A stretch of DNA of 64,000 bases, taken from the NCBI GenBank assembly GCA_045126975.1, contig JBGVPL010000028.1:24170-88169 (forward strand), written 5' to 3'. The notes under the pieces were generated by a model, which made no database searches, was not told where the DNA came from, and was given only the letters and a program-made list of their open reading frames with translations. The position numbers were made by a program, and so were the translations under genes. This DNA comes from Aphodosoma sp045126975. Lineage in GTDB: Bacteria; Bacteroidota; Bacteroidia; Bacteroidales; Paludibacteraceae. This document shows, piece by piece, positions 56,699 through 64,000 of this stretch. Each line of letters starts with the position of its first letter. Position 1 is the first letter of the stretch.

Positions 56699-56806
56699 TT
56701 CTGGGTTAGAGGTTAAAGGTTAGAGGTTAAAGGTTAAAGGTTAGAGGTTATAGGTTGGTGCCGGATGGCGCTCTAACCTGTAATCTTTCACCTCTAATCT
56801 TTCAAA
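56699..56806. repeat. Heptad hairpin upstream of rsmG
   Basis: Left arm of eight GGTTAGA/GGTTAAA units, core GGTGCCGGATGGCGCTC, right arm TAACCTG/TAATCTT/CACCTCT/AATCTTT. The core resembles the CCGAATGG core at 54.68 kb. It lies in the rsmG leader on the minus strand. Confidence 0.92.
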
Positions 56807-56809
56807 GTA

Positions 56810-56817
56810 CAAAGATA
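56810..56817 (-). promoter_or_regulatory. rsmG promoter, -7 box
   Basis: TATCTTTG on the minus strand. Because it is upstream of the heptad hairpin, the rsmG mRNA would begin with that hairpin. Confidence 0.65.
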
Positions 56818-57241
56818 CATTTTTTTCATCATTTTGCCAATTATATTGCTAAAAATATTCTTTTTCTTACTTTTTTTAATCCATTCTATCCACTAAATCT
56901 TTCAATTTTTTATTTTTTTTTATTTTACAAGTCTATTTTTATACATATTTTAACAGATTTACTCTGTATTTTAACTTTTAGTAACAATTTTATAACTATT
57001 TCAAAATCAATATTCTTTGTGTAATTTTTATAAATTCCCTTTTTTAAAAAAATTCTCAAATTGCCTAAATTGAGCAAAAACTCGCAATTTTTTAGTAAAA
57101 AAACAATGATTTTTGAAAAAAAAACATTTACTTTGCAACGAATTTGTGTCGAAGATTATATTTTGATGATTTTTTTATCGAATTATACTTTCACAAAGAA
57201 AATAGAAAATTAATTTATTAACTAATTAAAAAATTACTATT
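56818..57241. other. AT-rich spacer before acpP
   Basis: About 420 bases that are mostly A and T with long homopolymer runs. Apart from the acpP promoter box nothing was recognised: no ORF with a plausible product, no heptads. The weak ORF at 56755-57024 is low-complexity and not supported. Confidence 0.6.
57128..57135 (+). promoter_or_regulatory. acpP promoter, -7 box
   Basis: TTACTTTG followed by CAACG. The transcript would have a leader of about 100 bases, AT-rich. Confidence 0.65.
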
Positions 57242-57478
57242 ATGTCTGAAGTAGCAAACAAAGTAAAAGAGATTATCGTTGAAAAACTTGGTGTTGAAGC
57301 AAGCGAAGTAACTGAAGCAGCTAGCTTTACTAACGATCTTGGTGCTGACTCATTGGATACAGTAGAATTGATTATGGAATTCGAACGCGAATTTGATATC
57401 CAAATCGCAGAAGAAGATGCTGAAAAAATCACTACTGTAGGTGAAGCTATCGCTCACATCGAAGCAGCTAAAGCTTAA
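57242..57478 (+). CDS. acpP: Acyl carrier protein
   Basis: A 78-residue ACP, the carrier of growing fatty acids. Seen: LGADSLDTVELIMEFE with the phosphopantetheine Ser in the DSL motif, and the acidic helix 2. It is followed by fabF, the classic pair for fatty acid elongation. Confidence 0.97.
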   Translation: MSEVANKVKEIIVEKLGVEASEVTEAASFTNDLGADSLDTVELIMEFEREFDIQIAEEDAEKITTVGEAIAHIEAAKA

Positions 57479-57493
57479 TCTCTCGAATTTTTA

Positions 57494-57566
57494 TAGTAAC
57501 TTAGTAACAAGTAACGAGTAACGAGAATCTTTATTCTTTCTTGTTACTCGTTACTCGCTACTATAA
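57494..57566. repeat. Heptad hairpin between acpP and fabF
   Basis: Left arm TAGTAAC/AAGTAAC/GAGTAAC/GAGAATC, right arm TTGTTAC/TCGTTAC/TCGCTAC; the arms are complementary over some 20 bases. Confidence 0.9.
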
Positions 57567-57593
57567 ATCTATTTTTGCTATTTATTTTTATCT

Positions 57594-58850
57594 ATGGAAT
57601 TAAAACGTGTAGTTGTTACTGGTATGGGAGCCATTACTCCTATCGGCAATTCTGTCGAAGAAGCATGGAACAACGCTATCAATGGCGTTAGTGGTGCGGC
57701 TCCTATTACTCATTTCGATACTGAAAAATTCAAAACCAAATTTGCGTGTGAGGTTAAAGGCTTCAACGCTGCTGATTATATCGACCCTAAAGAGGCTCGC
57801 AAAATGGACCTCTATAGCCAATATGCCATCGCCGCAGCTAAACAAGCTATGGCAGATTCTAAAATGGACCTCGAAAAAGTCAATCTCGATCGTATCGGTG
57901 TCATCTATGGCGTAGGTATTGGCGGTCTCCGTACTTTCGAAGAAGAGTATGGTTATTACGAACGCACTAAGGAAAACGGACCTAAATTCAACCCATTCTT
58001 CATCCCAAAAATGATTTCCGACATCTCTGTTGGTCACATCTCAATCATGTTTGGTTTGCGCGGTCCTAACTTCGTTACTACATCTGCTTGTGCGTCATCT
58101 ACTAATGCGCTTATCGACGCATTCAACTATATTCGTCTTGGCAAAGCCGATGCTATCATCGCAGGTGGTGCCGAAGCTGCTATCACCGTGGGTGGCGTCG
58201 CTGGCTTCTCTGCTATGCGTGCTATCTCTACTCGTAATGATGATCCTCAAGGTGCTTCTCGTCCTTTCTCTAAAAGTCGTGATGGTTTCGTGCTTGGCGA
58301 GGGTGGTGCTGCTCTTATCCTTGAAGAATATGAACACGCTGTTGCTCGTGGTGCTCACATTTATGCCGAAATGGTAGGCGGCGGTCTCAGTGCCGATGCT
58401 CACCACATGACTGCTCCTCATCCAGAAGGCCATGGTGCTTACATGGTTATGAAAAATGCCATCGAAGATGCTGAACTCTCTATCAATGATATCGACTATA
58501 TCAATGTGCATGGTACTTCAACTCCTCTTGGCGATATCTCTGAAGTGAAAGCCATCAAAAAACTCTTTGGTGAACATGCTTACGAGTTGAATATCTCATC
58601 TACTAAATCTATGACAGGTCACCTTCTTGGTGCAGCTGGTGCAGTTGAGGCTATGCTTACAGTACTTGCTGTTGCCAACGATACTGTTCCTCCTACAATC
58701 AACTTCCACGAAGGCGACGAAGATCCTGAAATAGATTATAAACTAAATCTTACATTCAATAAAGCACAAAAACGACCTATTCGTGCTGCCTTGTCAAATA
58801 CATTTGGCTTCGGTGGTCACAATGCTAGCGTTATTTTTAAAAAAATCTAA
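57594..58850 (+). CDS. fabF: Beta-ketoacyl-ACP synthase II
   Basis: A 418-residue elongating ketosynthase. Seen: VVVTGMGAITPIGN at the start, TTSACASSTNALID (nucleophile Cys), NVHGTSTPLGD (His 1), SMTGHLLGAAGA (His 2) and NTFGFGGHNAS near the end. Length and motifs are complete. Codon use is biased towards C-ending codons, as in other highly expressed genes of the window. Confidence 0.97.
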   Translation: MELKRVVVTGMGAITPIGNSVEEAWNNAINGVSGAAPITHFDTEKFKTKFACEVKGFNAADYIDPKEARKMDLYSQYAIAAAKQAMADSKMDLEKVNLDRIGVIYGVGIGGLRTFEEEYGYYERTKENGPKFNPFFIPKMISDISVGHISIMFGLRGPNFVTTSACASSTNALIDAFNYIRLGKADAIIAGGAEAAITVGGVAGFSAMRAISTRNDDPQGASRPFSKSRDGFVLGEGGAALILEEYEHAVARGAHIYAEMVGGGLSADAHHMTAPHPEGHGAYMVMKNAIEDAELSINDIDYINVHGTSTPLGDISEVKAIKKLFGEHAYELNISSTKSMTGHLLGAAGAVEAMLTVLAVANDTVPPTINFHEGDEDPEIDYKLNLTFNKAQKRPIRAALSNTFGFGGHNASVIFKKI

Positions 58851-58876
58851 TTTGACTTTATTGTAAAATAGAATAT

Positions 58877-58936
58877 ATAAGCATTTGGTTTGGTCTGTTA
58901 TTGCAGGACTAAATCAGATGCTTATTCTTGTTTTAT
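58877..58936 (+). terminator. Terminator after fabF
   Basis: Long stem AAGCATTTGGTTTGGTC against GACTAAATCAGATGCTT, then TATTCTTGTTTTATT. Confidence 0.8.
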
Positions 58937-58995
58937 TAGGTAATATTTTATAGATGTTATAGTAACTATGAAACTATAGTGGCTATAATAGACTT

Positions 58996-59030
58996 AAATT
59001 CTCAATTCTCAATTCTCAATTCTCAATTCT
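58996..59030. repeat. Heptad tract before gamma-carbonic anhydrase gene
   Basis: Nearly five exact units of AATTCTC, ending 4 bases before the start codon. The least degenerate tract in the window. Confidence 0.95.
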
Positions 59031-59033
59031 AAA

Positions 59034-59552
59034 ATGGCTCTCATAAAACCCCTCAGAGGATTTACTCCTCAAATAGGTAAAGATTGTTTTCTTGCCGAGA
59101 ATGCAACAATCATTGGCGACACAGTGATTGGCGATGGTTGCAGTATTTGGTTTAATGCCGTATTGCGTGGCGATGTTAATTCTATTCGTGTTGGCAATCA
59201 TGTTAATATTCAAGATGGTGCAGTGCTTCATACTCTCTATCAAAAATCTACAATTGAGATAGGTGATTATGTAAGTGTAGGTCACAACGTAACTATCCAT
59301 GGTGCTAAAATCGAAGATTATGCCCTTATCGGCATGGGTGCTACAGTGCTTGATGGTGCAGTAGTTGGTGCAGGTGCTATTATTGCGGCTAACGCTTTGG
59401 TTTTGAGTGGTACTATTGTGCCTCCTAATACTATTTGGGCTGGTGTTCCTGCTAAACAAGTTAAAGAAGTAGCTCCAGAACAAGCAAAAGAAATCAACCA
59501 AAAAATTGCGCATAACTATGCAATGTACGCAAGTTGGTACAATGAAGAATAA
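59034..59552 (+). CDS. Gamma-carbonic anhydrase family protein
   Basis: A 172-residue left-handed beta-helix protein of the gamma-carbonic anhydrase/YrdA family. Seen: RGDVNSIRVGNHVNIQDG (Arg and Asp of the family, GNHVNIQD), VLHTLY and SVGHNVTIHGA, giving the three zinc His. Carbonic anhydrase activity in this clade is not proven; the trimeric fold is secure. Confidence 0.93.
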   Translation: MALIKPLRGFTPQIGKDCFLAENATIIGDTVIGDGCSIWFNAVLRGDVNSIRVGNHVNIQDGAVLHTLYQKSTIEIGDYVSVGHNVTIHGAKIEDYALIGMGATVLDGAVVGAGAIIAANALVLSGTIVPPNTIWAGVPAKQVKEVAPEQAKEINQKIAHNYAMYASWYNEE

Positions 59553-59632
59553 TTAACAATTAACAATTAATAATTAAGAATGAAGAGTTAGTAATTAATT
59601 CCTCATTCCTAATTCCTCAATCCTCATTATTA
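59551..59632. repeat. Heptad tract/hairpin between carbonic anhydrase and Dabb genes
   Basis: AATTAAC/AATTAAT/AATTAAG units run into GAGTTAG, followed by the opposite arm TCATTCC/TAATTCC/TCAATCC/TCATTAT. Two families are fused. Confidence 0.88.
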
Positions 59633-59928
59633 TGGTAAAGCATATTGTATGTTTCAAATTGGCTGAACCTACAGCTAAATTGATTGAAGAGACTAAAAAT
59701 GTATTGTTGTCAATGTGTGGCAAAGTGCCTTCTGCATTAGACATTCAAGTGAATTGCGATGAGTTGCACTCTGCACGTTCGTATGATATCATACTTGAAG
59801 TGTTGGTCGAAGACTGGGCTGCACTCGATGTATATCAACAAGATATGTATCACTGCAATATCGTGAAAAAACATATGCATGCAGTAGCACAAAGTAGTAT
59901 TGCGCTTGACTTTTTGGTTAAGGAATAA
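59632..59928 (+). CDS. Dabb family (stress-responsive A/B barrel) protein
   Basis: A 98-residue dimeric alpha/beta-barrel protein: MVKHIVCFKL at the start (family VKHIVxFKL), SYDIILEVLVEDWAAL, and HMHAVAQSSIALDFLV at the end. No enzymatic role is established for this type. A heptad tract joins it to the M28 gene. Confidence 0.9.
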   Translation: MVKHIVCFKLAEPTAKLIEETKNVLLSMCGKVPSALDIQVNCDELHSARSYDIILEVLVEDWAALDVYQQDMYHCNIVKKHMHAVAQSSIALDFLVKE

Positions 59929-59953
59929 TGAATAGGGAGTAGGGAGTAAGGAT
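59925..59953. repeat. Heptad tract after Dabb gene
   Basis: Four units GGAATAA/TGAATAG/GGAGTAG/GGAGTAA, covering the Dabb stop codon. Confidence 0.82.
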
Positions 59954-59960
59954 TTTATTT

Positions 59961-60932
59961 ATGAGGAATTTTCAATTTCTACTATTCTTCTTTCTTTTAT
60001 TGTCATCTTGCGGTTTTATGCCAAATAAGACACAAGAGACGAAGCCGGTTATTCGTGAAGTGCCAACATTTAATGCAGATAGTGCTTATCAATATGTGAA
60101 AGCGCAATGCGATTTTGGACCTCGAGTGCCTGGCTCTGAGGCTCATTCGGTGTGTCTTGCCTATTTTGTCGAGCAATTCAAGGCTTTCAATGCCGATACT
60201 GTGATTGTTCAATATGGCGAGATGACTATTTATGACGGTACTAAAAAGCCTGTTCGCAATGTGGTGGCATCGTACGGTTTGGGTAAACCTAATCGTGTGA
60301 TGATTTGTGCTCATTGGGATTCTCGTCCGTTTGCTGACAATGATATAAATCCCGACAATCGTCGTAAGCCTATCGTTGGAGCTAACGACGGAGCAAGTGG
60401 TGTGGGGGTAATATTAGAGTTGGCTCGTCAGTTGGGAATGAAAGATGCTGCGATGGGAGTTGACTTGATATTGTTTGACCTTGAGGATTGGGGTGCGCCT
60501 GATTGGGAACAATCTAAACTTGCCGATGGAGGTTGGGCTTTAGGCTCAAAATATTGGGCTTTACATCCTCATTTTCCTGGCTATCATGCTCAGTTTGCTA
60601 TATTGCTTGATATGGTTGGAGGGAGAGGTGCTCAATTCTATCGTGAGTATTTTTCAGAACGATATGCAGGTTGGGTAGTTGACCGTGTGTGGAATAAAGC
60701 AGCCGATTTAGGCTTGAGTCATGTATTTGTTAATCAACGAGGTGGAGGTGTTACCGATGACCATATCAATGTCATTCGTGCTGGTATTCCTTGTATAGAT
60801 ATTATTAATTTTCAGGCAGACACTGAATCAAGTTTTGGCGATTATTGGCATACTCACAACGATGATATGCGTAATATCGACCCTGTCACGCTTGATGCTG
60901 TAGGACGAGTGTTAATGGAAATTGTTTATTAG
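59961..60932 (+). CDS. M28 family zinc aminopeptidase / glutaminyl cyclase-like lipoprotein
   Basis: A 323-residue lipoprotein (lipobox LLSSC, Cys near 19) with an M28 fold. Seen in order: CAHWDSRPFAD (His ligand), GANDGASGVGVILELAR (bridging Asp), DLILFDLEDWG (catalytic and binding acids), DMVGGRGAQF and YWHTHNDDMRNID (last His). The single-zinc glutaminyl cyclases share this pattern, so both aminopeptidase and pyroglutamate-forming activity are possible. Probably in the periplasm. Confidence 0.9.
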   Translation: MRNFQFLLFFFLLLSSCGFMPNKTQETKPVIREVPTFNADSAYQYVKAQCDFGPRVPGSEAHSVCLAYFVEQFKAFNADTVIVQYGEMTIYDGTKKPVRNVVASYGLGKPNRVMICAHWDSRPFADNDINPDNRRKPIVGANDGASGVGVILELARQLGMKDAAMGVDLILFDLEDWGAPDWEQSKLADGGWALGSKYWALHPHFPGYHAQFAILLDMVGGRGAQFYREYFSERYAGWVVDRVWNKAADLGLSHVFVNQRGGGVTDDHINVIRAGIPCIDIINFQADTESSFGDYWHTHNDDMRNIDPVTLDAVGRVLMEIVY

Positions 60933-60965
60933 GGAATAGGGAACAAGGAATAGGGTACAAGGAAT
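60931..60965. repeat. Heptad tract after M28 gene
   Basis: Five units GGGAATA/GGGAACA/AGGAATA/GGGTACA/AGGAATT, from the stop codon to the rnhB start. Confidence 0.92.
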
Positions 60966-60966
60966 T

Positions 60967-61581
60967 ATGTTACAAAATCATTTAAAACCTAATTGCATAG
61001 AAGTTGGCGTAGATGAGGCAGGGCGAGGTTGTCTTGCTGGGGATGTCTATGCCGCTGCAGTAATTTTGCCTGAGGGGTTTTGTAATGATTTGTTGAATGA
61101 TAGTAAGCAATTGACCGAGAAACAACGTGATGAATTGCGTACTATCATTGAACGTGAGGCTGTTGCTTGGGCTGTAGGGGTGGTAACTGCCAAAGAAATT
61201 GATGAAATAAATATCTTAAATGCAAGTATTTTGGCTATGCATCGAGCTTTGGAGCAAGTGGAGAAAAAGCTAAAATTTGACCATATTATTATTGATGGAA
61301 ACCGATTTAAGTCATACAAAAAAGTAGAGTATCAGACTGTGGTTAAGGGCGATGGCAAATATATGTCGATAGCAGCGGCATCAATATTGGCAAAGACGCA
61401 TCGCGATGAGTATATGTGCCGTTTGCATCAAGAATATCCGCAGTATGATTGGAAAGGAAATAAAGGCTATCCAACAAAAAAACATCGTTTGGCAATAGAG
61501 CAATATGGCACTACGCCGTATCATCGTATGACATTTCGCTTGTTGGATACACAGCAAACATTAAATTTTGATTATGAGTAA
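60967..61581 (+). CDS. rnhB: Ribonuclease HII
   Basis: A 204-residue RNase HII that cuts RNA in RNA-DNA hybrids and removes ribonucleotides. Seen: GVDEAGRGCLAGDVYAAAVIL (DEAGRG with Asp and Glu), DSKQLTEKQR, ASILAKTHRDEYM and HRMTF near the end. It overlaps rnc by 8 bases. Confidence 0.97.
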   Translation: MLQNHLKPNCIEVGVDEAGRGCLAGDVYAAAVILPEGFCNDLLNDSKQLTEKQRDELRTIIEREAVAWAVGVVTAKEIDEINILNASILAMHRALEQVEKKLKFDHIIIDGNRFKSYKKVEYQTVVKGDGKYMSIAAASILAKTHRDEYMCRLHQEYPQYDWKGNKGYPTKKHRLAIEQYGTTPYHRMTFRLLDTQQTLNFDYE

Positions 61582-62353
61582 AAAAGGATATAATACACGA
61601 GATGTGAAACGTGAAACACAAAATGATAAAAAGCGTAAAATATTAAAATCACTAAATCGTTTTTGGATTAAAATACAATTTTGGAAACCAACTAAGTATC
61701 AGGATTTATTAGGTTTTAGAGAGGGAAATAGCCGATTATATGATATAGCATTCATTCATAGTTCGATGTCGCAACGCGATAAGAAAGGTCGTGTGGTCAA
61801 TAACGAGCGTTTAGAGTTTCTTGGCGATGCGGTGTTGGAGACTGTGATGAGCGAGATGGTGTATAAGCACTATCCAAGTCAAAAAGAGGGTTGGCTCTCT
61901 TCTGTGCGTGCGCTTTTGGTGCGTCGTAAAACTACTAACGAATTGGGTGAAAAGATGGGTTTACGTGACTATGTAGTTATGCGTAAGGGTAATAACAACT
62001 TCAATAATATTACCGGTAATCTTTTCGAAGCGTTAGTGGGTGCTGTTTATCTTGATAAAGGTTATGATGTGGCGGCTGATTTTATAATGCGCTCTTACAA
62101 AAAGCATATAAATATGGAAAAGCTTTTGCGTAAAGAGCAAAACTATAAATCTATGCTTTTGGAATGGTGTCAACGTGAGCGCAAAGAGTTCTATTATGAA
62201 CTTATAGAAGAAACTCGTATTGAAGATAACAAAATACGATTCCAATCGCGTGTGGTGATTGAGGGCAGACCAATGGGGTATGGTGTAGCTAATAGTAAGC
62301 GCGAATCGGAGCAAGCAGCTGCTAAACAAGCCATGCAAACGCTTAAGAATTAG
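61574..62353 (+). CDS. rnc: Ribonuclease III
   Basis: A 259-residue RNase III for rRNA processing. Seen: NNERLEFLGDAVLETVMSE (signature with catalytic Glu and Asp), NLFEALVGAVYLDKGYD (second acidic pair), and a C-terminal double-stranded RNA-binding domain (about 185-258; RVVIEGRPMGYGVANSKRESEQAAAKQAM). The N-terminal KKGYNTRDVKRETQNDKK is charged and partly encoded by an ACGAGAT/ACGTGAA heptad-like stretch (61596-61620). The ATG at 61574 is chosen over TTG at 61568. Confidence 0.96.
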   Translation: MSKKGYNTRDVKRETQNDKKRKILKSLNRFWIKIQFWKPTKYQDLLGFREGNSRLYDIAFIHSSMSQRDKKGRVVNNERLEFLGDAVLETVMSEMVYKHYPSQKEGWLSSVRALLVRRKTTNELGEKMGLRDYVVMRKGNNNFNNITGNLFEALVGAVYLDKGYDVAADFIMRSYKKHINMEKLLRKEQNYKSMLLEWCQRERKEFYYELIEETRIEDNKIRFQSRVVIEGRPMGYGVANSKRESEQAAAKQAMQTLKN

Positions 62354-62370
62354 AAATATATAGCTACTAT

Positions 62371-62425
62371 AATATATATTAACGAGCGAAGCGAGTAATG
62401 TCTAATATCTCGCTACTCGCTATTA
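62371..62425. repeat. Heptad hairpin between rnc and acyl-CoA synthetase
   Basis: Left arm TAACGAGCGAAGCGAGTAA and right arm TCTCGCTACTCGCTATT are complementary; unit GAGCGAA/GAGTAAT, family of 57494-57566. Confidence 0.85.
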
Positions 62426-62437
62426 AAAATCTATCTT

Positions 62438-64000
62438 ATGGAATTAATTCATTTTTCGAAACTTGTTGCTGAGAAAGCACGTAAACAAGCTAATCGTGTA
62501 GCTTTGTACTATCGTGACTATTCAGTTGCTAAATGGGTGGAAATCACTTGGCGCGAACTTCACGAAAAAGTAGAACGCGTAGCACGTGCTCTTGTTGCAC
62601 TTGGCGTAAAAGAAGAAGACCGTGTGGCTATTTGTTCTCAAAATATGCCTCAAGCGTTGATGGTCGATTTTGCCAATTATGCCAATCGTGCGATTTCTGT
62701 GCCTATGTATGCTACAGCATCAGCTCAACAAATCGAATACATCATCAACGATGCAGAGATTGAAGTTCTTTGTGTTGGTGAACAAGTACAGTATGATAAT
62801 GCACTTGAAGTAATTAAAAACAACAAATTTTTGAAACACATTGTCGTGTTCGACCCTTCTGTAGATTTGAAAGGAGAGACTCGTGCAATATATTTCGAGG
62901 ATTTCATGCGTCTTGGCGATGATAAATCGCTTCAAAAGACAGTGGAAAAACGCACTAAGGCGGCTACAGAGAACGATCTTGCCATCATTATGTACACATC
63001 TGGTACTACGGGCGAGTCGAAGGGTGTAATGTTGCCTCACTCTTGTTTGCTTGAAGCTATGCGCATTCACGATATGCGACTTGTGAAACTTCGTCGTAGC
63101 GATACTTCTATGGCATTCCTTCCTCTAACTCACATTTTTGAGCGTGCATGGACATATTTCTGTTTGTGGCAAGAGGTGAAGGTTTATCTCAACTCTCGTC
63201 CTGCCGATATTCAAAAAACACTCAAAGAGGTGCGCCCAACAATGCTTTGTGCCGTGCCTCGTTTCTGGGAGAAAATCGCTGCTGGTGTACAACTCAAAAT
63301 TGATACTTTCTCACCATTCAAAAAAGCTATGGTTACTTGGGCTTTAGCTGTGGGGCAAGAGTATAATATTGGCTATAAGAAAGACAACAAATGTGCTCCG
63401 TTTGGATTAGCTTTGCGTTATCGTATTGCAGATAAGCTTATTTTTTCTACCCTCAAAAAAGTAGTTGGTCTTGATCGTGGTCGTTTATTCCCTGTTGCAG
63501 GTGCAGCGCTTGATGATAAATTGGCTGTTTTCTTCCTTTCTCTTGGCTTGCCTATTATGTATGGCTATGGTTTGACAGAGACTACAGCTACTGTTTGTTG
63601 TTATCCTTACGACCATTATGTTATCGGCTCAATGGGTTCGTTGATGCCAGACGTACAAGTAAAAATCGGTGAAGATGGAGAAATCCTCGTTAAAGGTAAA
63701 ACCGTTTGTTCGGGTTACTATAAAAAACCAGAAATCACAGCTAACTCATTTATTGATGGTTGGTTCCGTACTGGCGATGCCGGTAAACTTGTAGATGGAA
63801 AACACCTCTACATGACCGACCGTATCAAAGACTTGTTCAAGACATCTAATGGTAAATATATTGCACCACAACAAATCGAGACTATTCTCGGTGGCGACGT
63901 ATTTATCGAACAAGTAGCCGTGATTGGTAATAATCGCAATTACGTAACAGCCATTATAGCTCCTAATCTCGAGGCAATTAAAGGCTATGCAGAGCAAAAC
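62438..64000 (+). CDS. Long-chain fatty acid-CoA ligase (3' end outside window)
   Basis: The first 521 residues of an AMP-forming acyl-CoA synthetase (about 600 in this family), open to the last base. Seen: IIMYTSGTTGESKGVML (P-loop-like motif), LPLTHIFERAW typical of long-chain enzymes, YGYGLTETTATVCC, WFRTGDAG and DRIKDLFKTSNGKYIAPQQIE (hinge and start of the C-terminal domain). It activates fatty acids for membrane lipid use or recycling and closes a fatty-acid themed run starting with acpP. Confidence 0.95.
   Translation, partial: MELIHFSKLVAEKARKQANRVALYYRDYSVAKWVEITWRELHEKVERVARALVALGVKEEDRVAICSQNMPQALMVDFANYANRAISVPMYATASAQQIEYIINDAEIEVLCVGEQVQYDNALEVIKNNKFLKHIVVFDPSVDLKGETRAIYFEDFMRLGDDKSLQKTVEKRTKAATENDLAIIMYTSGTTGESKGVMLPHSCLLEAMRIHDMRLVKLRRSDTSMAFLPLTHIFERAWTYFCLWQEVKVYLNSRPADIQKTLKEVRPTMLCAVPRFWEKIAAGVQLKIDTFSPFKKAMVTWALAVGQEYNIGYKKDNKCAPFGLALRYRIADKLIFSTLKKVVGLDRGRLFPVAGAALDDKLAVFFLSLGLPIMYGYGLTETTATVCCYPYDHYVIGSMGSLMPDVQVKIGEDGEILVKGKTVCSGYYKKPEITANSFIDGWFRTGDAGKLVDGKHLYMTDRIKDLFKTSNGKYIAPQQIETILGGDVFIEQVAVIGNNRNYVTAIIAPNLEAIKGYAEQN

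Noticed and set aside
56755..57024. 89-codon ORF in the AT-rich spacer before acpP
   Set aside because: Low-complexity Phe/Ile/Leu/Asn sequence, starts inside a heptad hairpin, no family resemblance.

Overview
The window looks like the chromosome of a low-GC member of the Bacteroidales (Bacteroidota). The evidence is the repeated promoter box TAnnTTTG with few clear Shine-Dalgarno sites, a Wzi-like capsule protein, a GldG homologue, a DUF5686 TonB-like barrel protein, DUF2851/DUF4271/DUF2975 proteins, a probable T9SS-exported M6 peptidase, and the hemD-rnpA-yidD gene order. The HydF gene points to an anaerobe with an [FeFe]-hydrogenase. No phage, insertion sequence, CRISPR array or rRNA operon was seen. 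One initiator tRNA is present.

Layout. 1-4.9 kb: end of a surface-polysaccharide cluster (three glycosyltransferases, a kinase-like protein, an acyltransferase); the kinase and acyltransferase genes are much more AT-rich than their neighbours. 5-8 kb: a Fic protein gene with its own operators, flanked by 33-bp direct repeats, and an AAA ATPase. 8-14.5 kb: capsule/sugar genes (Wzi, sugar transferase, DegT aminotransferase, WlbA-type dehydrogenase) separated by three small cassettes, each a GxxExxY or four-helix-bundle gene held between inverted repeats. 14.5-36 kb: M16 and M6 peptidases, PerM permease, RelA/SpoT, CinA, haem and RNase P genes, RF3, transporters, a DUF2975-Xre pair. 36-46 kb: HD-GYP-like PgpH, YqaE, GldG, endonuclease IV, FKBP, TPM, LemA, barrel protein, aldolase. 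46-57 kb (mostly minus strand): tRNA-fMet, PfkA, IspH, DUF5686, AraC, HydF, RimM, Lgt, CofE-like, metallo-hydrolase, RsmG. 57-64 kb: AcpP, FabF, gamma-carbonic anhydrase, Dabb, M28 peptidase, RNase HII, RNase III and an acyl-CoA synthetase that runs off the end.

The most unusual signal is not a gene. About fifty short tracts of degenerate repeats with a strict 7-bp period occur in most spacers of the window. At least a dozen sequence families are present (units such as CAACAGT, GGAATGA, GGAACAG, ACGAGAC, CACAATG, AGATAAT, GTAACGA, GGTTAGA). Many spacers carry two opposed arms of one family that could fold into a long hairpin. The same families sit in frame inside conserved genes (cinA three times, relA, ispH, hydF, perM, gldG, pgpH, wzi and others), and some form signal-peptide cores. 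Two other palindromic repeat families also interrupt rnpA, the M6 peptidase and wzi in frame. This resembles the short tandemly repeated heptamers known from cyanobacteria, but with far more families and coding insertions. All functional statements are from reading the sequence; no database search was possible.
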